From positions 3,596,001 to 3,660,000 of the forward strand of contig JAQFVV010000056.1 of assembly GCA_028023455.1 (NCBI GenBank): a stretch of DNA of 64,000 nt, in the 5' to 3' direction. Below, in pieces: positions 1 through 12,138 of the stretch; the stretch's first letter is position 1, and each line of letters starts with the position of its first letter. The DNA is from Epiperipatus broadwayi. Taxonomy: Eukaryota; Onychophora; Udeonychophora; Euonychophora; Peripatidae. The notes beneath the pieces are model-generated. The model saw nothing but the letters and a program-made list of their open reading frames with translations, did not search any database and had not been told where the DNA came from. The translations under genes were made by a program, and so were the position numbers.

Positions 1-1867
1 TATGGAAAAGACGTAAGAATGTAAAAAAAAAAAAAGTTATTCAATATCTCTGTGTAAAAATAAATATGGTATAGTAACGTATGCACCCTTCTCCTATGAT
101 ACTCAATGAATCATTGAATTGTGCTGTTGTTCCCCTACTGCTACATTTGGAGTTTCGTTGTGAAGCATTTATTTTCACTATGGTTACTGAAGCTTAATTT
201 TTCTTCCCATGAAAACTAATATAATTTAGTTTTTTGTCATTTGTTGAAAGCTATAGTCAAGTGAGATAGAAAGGATGAATTTAGATACAAATTATTTAGG
301 TTTGTACAAGATATTGTAAATGCCTGTTACGTATAACCAGCACATCATATAACTCAATGCTCCACTTTGCATTTCTAAGTCCTCATTGATAAAGAAATTG
401 GTATTAAATTGCAAAATCATCTAGTAGTCACTGATAATACAAGGTTACAAAGGATGGTGGTAGAATATAGAGGAGTGATCTATTATATAATAAAGGATGT
501 TTAAAAAACTTGTAAATAAACAATATTTTATACACTTTGATTTTCTATATAATTTGAGAAAATGTTACACAATTATATTATCTATATTTCTCATATATTC
601 CTTTTTTTTTAAAGTAATGTTTAAAAAAAATTTTTTTTTTACTATTTATACATGTTCAAAAAAAAAATCTCAAAAAAAAACAAACACCTTTTTACTATAC
701 AAATCACAGGGGTTAATGTAAATTGATTATATATTTATATTATTGCCTAATATATCTGTCTAATAAATAAGAGTAAATAGGACAACTTTTTACTATGATA
801 ATGTACCAATTAATTGTTTCTGAAAGTATTTGGCTCATATTAAATATGAATTCACTATTTTTCTAGAATAAACCAATTGTTAATAACAAAGATTCATTCT
901 ATAAAATCTAATTTCAAACTGAGAACTTGTGCAAAGAAAATTTAAATATCTGGTTTTGTTGTATAGTGAAAAGCATTTGAAAGATGCAGAAATGTCAGTG
1001 GAATAATTTTAAGTTATTCCAAGATCCATTAGTACCCTACAAAACTATTTCAATACTACATCCATCAAATCACATCTAACACTTTCTATTTTATTTTACT
1101 AATTGTTGCTTTAAATCAATCATGAAATCAGCATTTTAGAAGAGATGGAATATTTTCCTAGTCTTTATAATTAGTTAATTTTGATGTTCAAACAAGCATT
1201 TTTTATTGCTCCAAAATCCGGGACATTCTTAGGAACTGAACATACAAACAGAATGTGTATCATCACTTCTACTAGTATGATACAATTCTTAAAGTGTACA
1301 AAAATTCTCAAAATTCTTTTTTTTTTTTTGAGAATTACTTTTATATAATTCATAAATTTATTTTAGAAAATCAATGCCTTTATATGTATAGACTCCTATA
1401 TAATCTTTTTATAAATACAAATTCCTGCTCAGATATAATTCTATGCATGTTATAACTATATAGAATTTTTATTTTTCTATTAATACATCAGTCTTATTTG
1501 ATTTTGGTATCAACATGATTCATTTTTTATTTATTATAATTAGTTTTTCAAGTCATTTTATACTTATTTAAAACTTTTTCAATTTTAGTAGATGGTCAAT
1601 GTTTAAAAAGAACAATTAAAATTTATTTTTTTCTTTCAGATAATACTTGTCAGCACAATTTTGTAACATTCCATATTTTAATTAGCGATATATTTTATCT
1701 TGCAATACTTTTTCAAAACTGGTAATTCATCAGAACAAAAAAAGACTTATGTATATATTTTATACTTGGAGGGGGAAAAGATGTATCTTTCACATTAAAA
1801 CATGATTTACTTTCCTGAGTTAGATATTAAATGCTTCTGCTAACTTTCATAATTCAAATTATTGTTT
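1..1867. other. AT-rich spacer, no gene seen
   Basis: Homopolymer-rich AT DNA. The only open frames are short, dominated by Phe, Lys and Leu from A/T runs (for example 497-721), and match no family I recognise. Nothing else supportable was seen. Confidence 0.6.
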
Positions 1868-2326
1868 CTTATTAGATGTGATAATATGTTGGACTATTTC
1901 CATCATCTATATAGTAAATGTTGAATGTATAGAAAAAATTTGTAAACTTTATTTAAATTTTTCAAATACAAATAATGTTAGTAATAACACACAAATAGAT
2001 GACACAGATTAGTAAATTACATAACGTTTTGAGTAGTGACTCAGTTGGTTAGAGTGCTTGTCTTAAATTCGATATTCAAGAATCTAAAGGTGCAAGTTCG
2101 ACTCTTATGCTAATACCATCATTGATCAGGTCAGCAACAACCTAAAGAAAAGTGGAGAATACTACTCAAAATGTGTAATTTACTAATCTGTGTTGTCTAT
2201 TGGATGTTATTACTAACAAGTTGTTTGGATTTGAAAAGTTTAAATAACGTTTTAAAAATGTTCTATACATTCAACATTTACATTTAATAGGTGATGGAAA
2301 TAGTCCAACATATTATCACATTGTTT
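1868..2326. mobile_element. Palindromic MITE with tRNA-like core
   Basis: The two ends are long imperfect inverted repeats, about 1868-2058 against 2150-2326. Both arms carry the same landmarks in order: a run around GTTGGACTATTTCCATCA, then a block ending AGATTAGTAAATTAC, then TTTTGAGTAGT next to the centre. The unpaired centre, about 2060-2150, holds a tRNA-like block listed separately. There is no transposase, so the element is non-autonomous. Target duplications could not be fixed because the flanks are AT-rich. The identity of the arms is clear by eye; the mobilising family is unknown. Confidence 0.72.
2036..2115 (+). repeat. tRNA-like (SINE head-like) sequence inside the MITE
   Basis: It contains a good pol III A box (CTCAGTTGGTTAGAGTGC) and, about 50 bases on, a B-box-like GCAAGTTCGACTC. 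Spacing is that of a tRNA gene. The 5' side reads like the D arm of many animal tRNAs, but the acceptor and anticodon stems do not pair convincingly. It is better called a tRNA-derived relic than a working tRNA gene. Its position in the loop of a foldback element is unusual. Confidence 0.5.
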
Positions 2327-4514
2327 TTCTATTCTTTTTAAACTTAGCTTGAAATTCTTAATATACAAAAAGTAAAAGCTTCTTTTGATTTTTTTTTTTT
2401 TTAATTTATTATTCAACTAAATTTTGTAAATTATTTTAACATGGAAATATATTATTTCCTTATATACTAATGTTAATCTTTTACAAAATTAACAATACTT
2501 CAAAAATATGTCTAAAAAATAAAAACAAAGAATATGAGCAATTAAAAATACTCTAAAAATATAATGCAAATAGACAAAATATATTTTTAAATTTTTATTT
2601 TTCAGATGTACTTCTGAAATACAGTGAAGCCATAATATCTACTAATATACTTTATTCCGAACCTCTGCATACATCATTTACCACATATAATAGCTCATTC
2701 ATAATTGCTTACCGATAAGCTTTGATTACAATAAAATATGTACTGTTTACTGAAAATGCAAGTGTATAGTATATTTCAACACACACACCCACACATACAT
2801 ATTGTATTTTAATTTTTTTTTAAATATATAAAATAAATGTCTTAATCACAATTAAACATGCTCTGGACAATGGCTTTTTTAAACCCAATATCCTCCTCCC
2901 CCTATGGAAATATAACAACAGTTTTGTTATCAGGAGATTGCTCCTTCTCATTATTTTTTTAATTTGTTATCATCTACAGAATCTAAAAAGCCATCTCTAT
3001 TTATGGATACTCATTTCAAATTCTCATTTAAACTCTTCAAATTTTAAATCCTACGTTTTACAATTCTTTTTTTCTAGCAATACTAAATTGATAAGTTTCA
3101 TTTTATTGTTTAAGAAAGATACTTTATGAATTTTATTAAATTTCATAAAACTTTTAGCTTTATGCTTCAAAAATATTTTATTACACAAAAATCAACATAT
3201 AGAAAGAATAAAATAGGGATTGCTTTACATATAACCTGAAGAAATATTATTAATAAATGTGATCATATACAGTACTTAGAAATAGAAAAATGGTTATTGC
3301 TGCATTATAAAATTTATGAATTTTAATATTTTGTTTTATTTATATATATATAAATTATTAATCAATGTCTGTATTCCAATTATAATAAAATATATATAAT
3401 TATTCAAAACAATACAATAATTAATACAGTAACAATATTTTAAACAAATATATACCAATTTAATAGAAGTACTTTCAACTATCTATGTAGTCGTTGTCAA
3501 CTAGACTCAAATTGTATTAGAAAAAACCGTTACAAATGTAAACAAAAGCAATACGTCATACATCAATTTTCCCACAATTCATTAATTTTTATATTGGCTG
3601 TCTGTCTATTTATCAACTGTTGCTTTTCACTTTTTATTAACATAGCTTCTTTAATTTTGCGTTTATTATTCTTTCTTTCAATATATATATATATATTAGT
3701 TAGCATATAATTGAAATAGTGTATATTAATACTAATATCTTAGCTTCACTATACCATTAACTAGAAAAAAATTATAACAATTTATAACATATTTTGTACC
3801 TATTAAATTTATATAATAGGATTTAATTTTTCACTATAGATTTCCTGCAGCAATCACAAAATTTATCATGTTTTATATGATCATTTATATACAATACAAT
3901 TCATATCCAATTTTGAAGGTTTTATTATGTTGTTCTTTGTAAAAAGGATTCTAACAAAATAGATTGAAATTAAATTTTTCAACTGTTTATGCCATAACGT
4001 GAAAGCTTTGCACTTTATTTTGAAATTCAAAGCAAACATAATAAAATAAACTACGAATCATTATTTCTTTTATTGTTTAGAAAAATAATTTAAAAAATAC
4101 ACTGAACTATTCTTGAACCGGACACATTTTTCTTGCATAAGATTACTGAATCAAGAAACATTACATGAAATGCATAAAAATGTCTCAATTAGTTCATTTA
4201 TAAGATGTAAGAAGTCTACAGTAACATACAAAACTCCAGATTAAATTATATGCAATATGCAGATTGACTAATGCATGATTAATGTTTTGTTCTAAAATAC
4301 AGTATTTTTTTATCTTTGCTTAAAAGTCTTTTATTAAATACATTATATTAGAGCAGTGAATCATTCTCAAGAAAACTCACTATAAAATTAAATATGCAAA
4401 TTGCCAACTTTGGAAATATAAACTATGCTAATACAGGGTCACAACTGTTTTTAATGAAATGATCAAAGTTAGCTATTATATAAAAATGTAATATTTTATT
4501 TCAAATGAGCTTAT
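2327..4514. other. AT-rich spacer
   Basis: No coding, RNA or element signature recognised. It includes a short (CA) run near 2783 and an (AT)n microsatellite near 3680-3696. The small open frame at 2938-3129 is low-complexity and unsupported. Confidence 0.6.
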
Positions 4515-4581
4515 TAGAAAACACTTTTAATACTTATTTATTTAGATATAATAAATAAATAAGCATTGAAAGTGCTTTCTA
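4515..4581. repeat. 67-bp near-perfect palindrome
   Basis: A 30-base arm at 4515-4544 pairs with 4552-4581, with about three mismatches around a 7-base loop. It may be a minimal MITE or simply a hairpin; no flanking duplication is evident. Confidence 0.6.
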
Positions 4582-4830
4582 GATTATAAATGTAATAAAT
4601 TATATGCTTAATTTACATAATGTTTCTCAAATTTTTTACCAAATTGAAAAAATAAAATTTTATGAACCCAATGAGAAAGATTTATGTGACAAATTATTAA
4701 ATCATTTCAATTACAGAAAAATCATTAAATTATTTAATGATTTATATTTACATTACATTCTCACACTTTTTAAGTATAACTATTAAATAATACCAAAGAT
4801 GTTTTTTTTTTCTCATTTCTAGGTAATTGT

Positions 4831-5005
4831 AATATTCACATAAATGTTCTGGACATTTATATAGAAAAGATAATCTATATAATTTAAATTTAGTTATGAT
4901 TATGATATGTTATATATTGAAGGCATGCTAGGCATTAATAAAAGCTAAATTTAAATTATATAGACCACCTTTTCTGCATGAATGTCCAGACATTTATGTG
5001 AATAT
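4831..5005. mobile_element. Short palindromic MITE
   Basis: Inverted arms of about 60 bases (4831-4897 and 4945-5005) both start from ATATTCACATAAATGT and run inward through CTATATAATTTAAATTTAG. The core of about 50 bases is unrelated. No coding capacity. The family is not recognised. Confidence 0.65.
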
Positions 5006-7522
5006 AAATATAAAACAACAACAATAAAAATAAAAAGATCTGAAAAAATAGAATTTGAGATTCCAAATTGAAACTACATATCAGCAAATATCTTACTAAA
5101 AGCTGAACAAAACTATTTTCATTTCATTTTATTACCTTGCTCATAATTTGAGAAAATTTATGATTTTACAAATATGAACTCTCATATAAAAAATATTCAT
5201 TTGAGGAAAGTTCAAGCCTTAAATTCAAAAATAGCTCTTCAGATAAAATTAGAGAAATGTATATGATATATTTGGTGTCTTTTATTATTAGAATTTTCAT
5301 ATGTATCAATGAAAGACAACTGATATTAAAAATTGTTTAGAATAACGGGCTTTAAAAAAAAAAACTACAATGAGGAAAAAAATAAAAAGTATTTTAAAAA
5401 TTTTAAGAAATTATACAAAAATATTTCTTTCAGATGCATCTTTTACTGAGTAATTGAAAATTAATAAACAGGATTAACAATAGAAAAAGTTCTTTATAAA
5501 TTCCTCTATCAATTTTGAAATAATCTTAAACATGAAATTTAAATATTATAATTTATAATGAAATAATTTGAACATGAAACAATCAAATATATATTGCTGA
5601 ATTGAAATTAAATAAACAGAAAAAAAAAATAATAACAAGCAAATAAAATAGAAGAATTTATATCAACAATATAAATTAGGGTTATAAGTCCAAATTCCAC
5701 ACTTCATTTTAAGCATGATTTCAAAATTTATTAAGAATCTTGAATTTAGATGCTATATATTGTTAAAATTTGTAGGAAAAGCAAGACATACAAACTACCA
5801 CTGATAACTATTATTTCATTAGATTTCCCAGACTAATAAAAAAGACACTTCAATTGAGAGCCACCAAATGTGTTTAACAAAAAATCATTTGGAAGACATA
5901 TCTTTTTGTATATGCACTTGATATATGTATTATACATTTTTATAAAATTACTTAATATTGATTTTTTGTTTTATATCATATATATACCAACATTCTTATT
6001 AAAAATTTATAATGCATTAAGCCAAACGTTTTTATGAATCTTATTATTATTGATCTTTATATAAAAATAAATCAACAATATTATTTTTAAATGTAATAAT
6101 AATAATTTTATGAAACGAGACATAATGTGCACTAATCAAAACACATACAAATATATATGGGGTAGTATCAATATCTATGCCTTTGACTATTTACAGTAAG
6201 TTATAATTGGCCAAGATTAATACTACTTCAATATCTAAATAAAAATTACATCAACTAAAGTTATATCTGCATAGTCTACACATGTATTCACACAACTATC
6301 ACATTTTCTATTTAAAAAAAATACTTTACTTTTTACCTCTTTTTTACACCCATGAACTTCAAATAATACAAAAAAAATATTTTGATAAATGAACAATTAC
6401 CTTTTTTTTTTTTTTTGAAGAGATCCAAAATATTTATGACAGATTATATACATGTATAACAGGTGTAAGTTTAAGATTGATTTTTTTTTTCCTGCAACTA
6501 ATTAATTTTAATAGGAAATTGCTCTTGAGAAATCAATCATTGCAAAGACAATATTGCTGCAAGCAATATTAAGTATCAAATACAAAAATAATAATATAAA
6601 AGTATTTAATGAGCTCCTTTTAAAATCTGATTGGAAATTAGGAAAGCATAAGACAAGAAGACCCAGTATTAACAGGAATATTTATCCTACATTAGGAAAG
6701 ATAAATAAATAAAAGCACAACAGAATGTCAGTGAATGAAGTAAGAATCAATAACTTGAGACGTGCAAATATCACAGTAATAAGTAAAGATTTCAGACAAT
6801 AAGAAAATAAATGAGATTTATATATAAGGTCAAATAAAAAACAATGATATTTGGGAGGGGTGAAAAAAGCAAAATTGATTAAAATGAATTAGACAACATA
6901 ATAATTGTATATCTATGAACTAAAATTACTATTTAAAAAAAAAAAAAAACTAATTAACAATCGCCAGATTATAACATATATTTATAAATAACTCACAGCA
7001 TCTGGAAATGCATAGTTAGAAAACAATTTAAATTTACAAAACATGTATAGTTATATATTATCATATTAAAAATGGATGATGACAAATGATTCAATAATAT
7101 GAATCGTAGGCACTTGAAAAATGTATAATAGAGAAGCTTTAATAAAAAAACTGCTTTAAAAAAAAAAGGACTTTGAGAGAAATTTTATTTAGAACAATCA
7201 GAGTACAAATTACAACTAACAGCTTTTTGAGCCAAAATTGGGGGGGGGGGGAGAAACCCATGACTTTTTTTAATAGTACACATGGTACTAAAAAAAAATG
7301 TTTGCATGTCCTGCCTTTTTTTTAGGAGATAGACAAAATGTTGAAAAATACATAATGAACAAAATTTTATTAAATTGTAACATTCTAATCTAAAATTGAA
7401 AAATGATGTGCCAATAAAAAAGATTTATGAAAAAAAAATTGCATGTGATTCTCCATTATTAGAATTAGTAATAAGTAAGTTTGTCAACTGACTAATAATG
7501 TGAGTAGATAAACTGGTAGTCT
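5006..7522. other. AT-rich spacer
   Basis: No gene recognised. It contains weak hairpins (about 6025-6117 and 6547-6571) and long homopolymers, including a G run near 7240-7251 that may be poorly determined. Confidence 0.55.
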
Positions 7523-8791
7523 TTTGATAGCCAGGCATGGCCGATTGACGGCATTGTTTGTGTAAAAACACATAAAAATGCTGTTTATGTGGCCGTACTT
7601 ATGGAAAATACAACACTATTGTTGTATTAACCATTTTAGGCCACTTGATGGCATTGCACAGTAATATAATTGCCTATTTTGTGCTTTGCGATATTTTATG
7701 CAAATTTGCACAATTCACAGTTGGCTATCGTATTGTGTTATGGTGTTTGTATTTGAAGGGGGCATAATTTTTTAAATGTTGAATAGTATTTTAATTTCTA
7801 CTTAAATCACAGTCTGCATTACTACAAATTGTAACACTCTCACCATCCTTCTCTATACAACTTGAAATGTGGAAAATGTCGGCAAAGGGTAGGTCCGAAC
7901 ATGATTTGGCAGCTGTAATGCGAAAAGTCATGTTTTCACGAGTAAATGTATGCAAGAAATAAAATGGCTGAAGAAAACAATCATCTTTTTAAATTATGCC
8001 AGTTGCCAATCACAGATGCTGATGCTGTGGCCTTTTGTACAGAGTAATAATGTCCTCCCAAATAACAAACAATGCGACTGCGGTGAAAACATGAAACTGT
8101 ACATGTAGAAAAGTATGTGCCAATTCCAATGTCAGCGACGTCCATGTAGTCAAAGGTGTTTGATTTGAAACAAAACTTGGTTTAGAAGAAGAATAAACAA
8201 AACACCCCCCCCCCCCCAAAAAAAAAAAAAGAGAACAAGATTTCATTAAAAAAAGTGTTTTTGTTTTTTTTAAAAGTGCGATTGTTTTTAAATTTTGTTT
8301 TGAAAAAACGGTAAAAAAAAACTAGAACAAGATTTTATTAAAAAAAAAATTAATACAAATACTAAAACTTAAAAATGTTTTTTTTTTTTAAAAAAATAAC
8401 AAAAAAAAAAACTAAGGAAGTAGTATAAAAATAAAGGTTTTGGACAAAAAAGGTGCGATTGTTTTTATTTATTTATCTTTTTTTAAAGTGTCATAGCATC
8501 GGCTGGGATGCGAACCCGCAACCCGGGCAACTGCCTGCAAGTGCAAAGCAGTCGTGCTGATCTCTCACCACCAATGCAAGACTTGTTTTTATTTTTTGTT
8601 TAAAAAAAAAAAACAAAAAAAAAATAGAATAAGATTTTATTAAAAAAGAAAATTACAAAATAACAACAAAAAAAAAAGATTTGTTTTTATTTTTGTTTGG
8701 TTTTATTGATAAAATAAAAGTCTTGATCTGGCAACATTACATTTTGTTTTTTCACAAAAACGCCATCAAGCCATCGTACCTGGCTATCAAA
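7523..8791. mobile_element. 1.27-kb element with inverted termini
   Basis: The ends are inverted copies: TTTGATAGCCAGG at 7523-7535 and CCTGGCTATCAAA at 8779-8791. Similarity continues inward for about 30 bases, with a (T)GATGGC-type motif repeated at 7549, 7640 and 8762. The interior is T/A-homopolymer rich, with a C15/A13 run near 8206-8231, and no convincing transposase. A minus-strand frame around 8010-8246 is only partly homopolymer-coded but matches no family I know. A tRNA-like block sits inside. Target duplication was not identified and outer limits are uncertain by about 20 bases. Confidence 0.55.
8496..8577 (-). repeat. tRNA-derived block (pseudo-tRNA or SINE head)
   Basis: Read on the minus strand, the ends pair as a full 7-bp acceptor stem (GCATTGG with CCGATGC). 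There is a GTG/CAC D-arm-like hairpin, an anticodon-like hairpin CTGC...GCAG enclosing TTGCACT (GCA would be the anticodon), and a GGGTTCGCATCCC T arm. The T stem has mismatches beyond three pairs, and about 15 extra bases sit in the variable region. It is far more GC-rich than its surroundings. These oddities favour a tRNA-derived SINE or pseudogene over a functional tRNA-Cys gene. Confidence 0.5.
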
Positions 8792-9350
8792 TAACTATCG
8801 ATAAACTTACCAAGTGTTGAGGATGCAGGATTCATGCAATAATTTCCTATAATTTCAAAATGATAGTTTTAACCAAAAACAGGTATCATGGCACAAAAAG
8901 TAACAAACAAGGAAAATTGAATAAAGTATCATGTTTGTTTGGAAAGTTCACCATGAATATCATAAAATTATAAAAGCACTCATAATTATACTTATCAATT
9001 CCCATTTAACAATTTATATTATCTTTATCAAAGATTACAATAATTAATCTATTTCTTATTAATCTTAAAACAAAGTATCAACATTCACTCTAATAAGTTA
9101 TATAATAGTCTTTCAAGCTGAAAAACTTATAATTGTCTATCTATACTGTAACGGACAAAAGATACCTATAATGAAGTTGTGGAAAAATAAATACTGAAAA
9201 GAATGATTATACAGAAAGTGAATTATTGGTTTTTATGCTGGGTTTGGGAAAAGATAAGGGGGGTTTAGATACAAAGGTTATAGAGTTGACAAAGATTATG
9301 TTGTGGAAATGGGATAGAGCAGATTATGGGTAAATTTAGAGTGGGGAATG
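8792..9350. other. AT-rich spacer
   Basis: No feature recognised. Confidence 0.55.
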
Positions 9351-9444
9351 TAAAATAAAGTGGCTAACAGGTTTATCTGGGCATAATTGCTGAGATATTC
9401 TTGACTTTGTTTAAGGAGAAGCCATAATACATCACATCACATCA
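9351..9444 (+). repeat. Dispersed ~95-bp repeat with CATCA tail, copy 1
   Basis: It closely matches 36452-36545. Both copies run from TGGCTAACAGG through GGGCATAATTGCT and end in two to three CACAT/ACATC units. A short pentamer tail is typical of the 3' end of some SINEs and LINEs, so this may be a retroposon 3' end (inference). Nothing 5' of the shared block is common to both copies. Confidence 0.65.
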
Positions 9445-11280
9445 ACTAGACATTTATTTTAAGGGTGGACAGGATATGCGAACCAAAATGCGCTGGACTA
9501 AACTCAGGGAGAAACAAGATATCTTAAATATTGTTTAGACAATTGAGAAAGCAAAGCACAAAGACAAACGTCAGCCAAATTAAATTTAAACAAATTTTAA
9601 ACTTTTATTTAAGAGCAAAATAACTTGTAAGAAAAAGTTTACACAAAATCAATAGGGTTATCTCAGGCGTGTACTAGAAAGACTAAACACATTGCTCTGG
9701 CAGACTTACTGACTCTCTAATAACGAATTCTACAGGGAGGAAGCAATTTCATTCAGCAGAAGATTCACCAAAATATTGGTTTTCACTTTCAGATACTTAA
9801 ACAATACATTCCCAAAACAAATCAACGAAACCAGCGCCGGCGAGCTTTCCAAGGTCCGCAAAATGTGTCGGCCGACGAATGTCATCTGTCGGTAGAAGCT
9901 GCACCTATTATTATGTTTAAAATAAAGGTGATTGATTTGCCTCAAGAACAACCGCAAAATATGATTAAAAATGAAAAGAAAACAAACAATTAAGACTGGC
10001 GAATCCCCAACCAAACGATTGGCGAAAACTAATCTAAGAATTAAAGGTCTCAATAGGAGACAAGTAAATCATTAGAAAATCAATTACGTTTGCCCCAGCA
10101 TTTAAAGAAAATGAATTACCAATAATTATAATTAAAAAATAAATTTATGACACAAGTTGTGAGTACACGCTCTGATAAATTTTCAGCTATACAAGTAAAT
10201 ACAAAATAAATCTATCGGAAAGTGCACATGAGTACAAAAATAGGAAAGCTATAAATACTTTGGCAGCGAAAGTCTCTCTCACCTGTAATTTACAAAAGGG
10301 ATATTGTCTTCTTGCTGGCGGCTTAAAAAATTACACAGCAAAAACAATTATAGTTTCCACTTTCAGAGATATAAGAAACGAAGACTACGAAAATAAAGTC
10401 ACCAGCCAAAAGATTTGATGGTTTGCAAAAGCGCAAACACAGTATTTAAAATTAATTCGGGCTACTAAAATAATTACAGGTAAGCATTCAAAATATACAC
10501 GACTGCCAAAGCATTTAGTAAAAGTTAGGCATAAAAATAGAAAAACTCACACGTCACTCTCCAATAAACAACTGAAAGCAAACCTGGAATCTTAAAACTA
10601 AGATTCCAAGACACATGGCAAAGTACAATAAAAGAAAATAAATATAGCTAATCAATATGAAGTTAAATATTAATTTATGAATACAGATTTATAATTAGAT
10701 TGAGCAGAGATTTAATGGAAAGAAATTTACCCTGGAAATAATAAAAGAAAATTTCATCTTACGATAAAGTACAGTTCGCATAGAGTGTGCACGTTTATCT
10801 TTAGTCCATTTTCATGTCCTTTGACAGTGGCAAGGTAGAGGCAGTGTTTATTTTAGAGGCTCATGGCATGACTGAAGGAGAGCTGGTAGGCGTGGGTTTG
10901 TCCTTTGTTTAAATTAGCAAGACATTCTGATGATTGCAAAACTCATAGCGGTAGATTTTGACATGATGATTGCAAAACTCATAGCGGTAGATTTTGACAT
11001 CTTGCCCGGTAACAAAGTTTGTCAATAATTGTTTAAGTTTTTAGCAGGAATTAAATGTCCGAACTGCTACCCAAAATAGTATAACTCTCAGCAGGTGATA
11101 ATCCAAGTGTCTCCTCGAATACTGAATCTCTCTCCTCTCCTAAAGTTGGCGGGCTATCCTTGCCTCGCTACATTTCCCGCGAAAAACTTTCACTAGTCTC
11201 TAATTCTATATCTCAGGCAGGGCAAATATTAATTTCCTGCTCAATCTAATTTAAGAATTCCAACCAGGGATTATTGAAAC
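9445..11280. other. CpG-richer unassigned segment
   Basis: CpG is visibly commoner here than in the neighbouring tens of kilobases, for example at CGCCGGCGAG (9836), GTCGGCCGACG (9868) and CCCGCG (11177). No transposase, RT or gag is readable; the 107-codon minus frame at 9730-10053 begins with TTG, lacks a nearby ATG and matches nothing. It includes a consensus donor CAG|GTAAGC at about 10480 (+) and a 36-bp tandem repeat. It could be a young retroelement LTR or UTR, or a promoter-like region. I cannot decide. Confidence 0.4.
10929..11000. repeat. Exact 2 x 36-bp tandem repeat
   Basis: Two identical adjacent copies of a 36-base unit beginning GATGATTGCAAAACTCATAG lie at 10929-10964 and 10965-11000. 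The absence of differences implies a recent duplication. Confidence 0.9.
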
Positions 11281-11730
11281 AAAAACGACAACACAATTAA
11301 ACCTCCGCTTTTTTAGTATTAACTTTTAAAATATGATTAAAATAAAAGCAATAGGAATATATAATTAGCAAGCTTGCCTGTTTTTAATCAAATTGATTAA
11401 AACAAGCGGTGAAAGTAAACTATTTTAAAATAAATCAATTCTATAAACAAAAATTAAAATGCCCTATTTAAATATAACCGAGTATATGTTTTAAATAATA
11501 ATAAAAATAATTTAGCATTAGACATTTAATGAAAATTAAGTTGTTTTTCCCTTTTTTAATTTTAGTAATAAAACCATTGAATCGGAAATCAATCCGGTTC
11601 AATACATAATCATTCTCTTATAAACTAAGAAAATGTACCATTATTATTTCAATTATCAGTCCAGGCAATGTGTTTTATTTGACAATAAAGCCCATTTAAA
11701 TATATCAAATTTATTAAGCGCAAGCAAATA

Positions 11731-12138
11731 ATATTATAATAACGTGAAAGGCTTAAACCTTCAAAACTGCACCTTAAACATGCTAACGTACAGCCAATCA
11801 GATATAATAATAACTGCATGTGGACCTCTTAATTCTGAAACACAAGTCAGAACTATCAGAAAAAGATGGGACCCATCTTCATCTATGCCTCAATTTATAT
11901 ATAAATAAGCCAGACTCAAGCATTTCGAACTATGAGTGTGAAACTTAAAATATCTTCACATTTAATTCACTAAATATTATATATAAATAAACAATGTGAA
12001 ATCTTTTTTTGATAGTTCTGACTTGTTTTTCAGAATTAATAGGTTCATGTGCAGTTATTATTACATCTGACTGGCTGTACATTAGCATGTTTAAGGCGCA
12101 GGTTTTGAAGGTTTAAGCCTTTCACATTATTATAATAA
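11731..12138. mobile_element. Palindromic MITE (~408 bp)
   Basis: Arms of about 130 bases are inverted copies: ATTATAATAACGTGAAAGGC at 11733 onward against GCCTTTCACATTATTATAAT ending near 12135. The arms share CTTAAAC..TTCAAAAC, CATGCTAA.GTACAGCCA and a CAAGTCAGAACTATCA block. The core, about 11876-12000, has no coding potential. AATAAAGCCCATT occurs both 40 bases left of the element and directly at its right edge (11683 and 12136), which may be a flanking duplication displaced by a small rearrangement. Confidence 0.72.

Noticed and set aside
497-721. 74-codon plus-strand frame
   Set aside because: Amino acids come from T and A runs; no motif, and composition equals the spacer.
8010-8246. 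78-codon minus-strand frame
   Set aside because: Its N-terminal part is translated from A and C homopolymers; the remainder matches no known domain.
9730-10053. 107-codon minus-strand frame as a gene
   Set aside because: It begins with TTG and has no suitable ATG, and no recognised motif.
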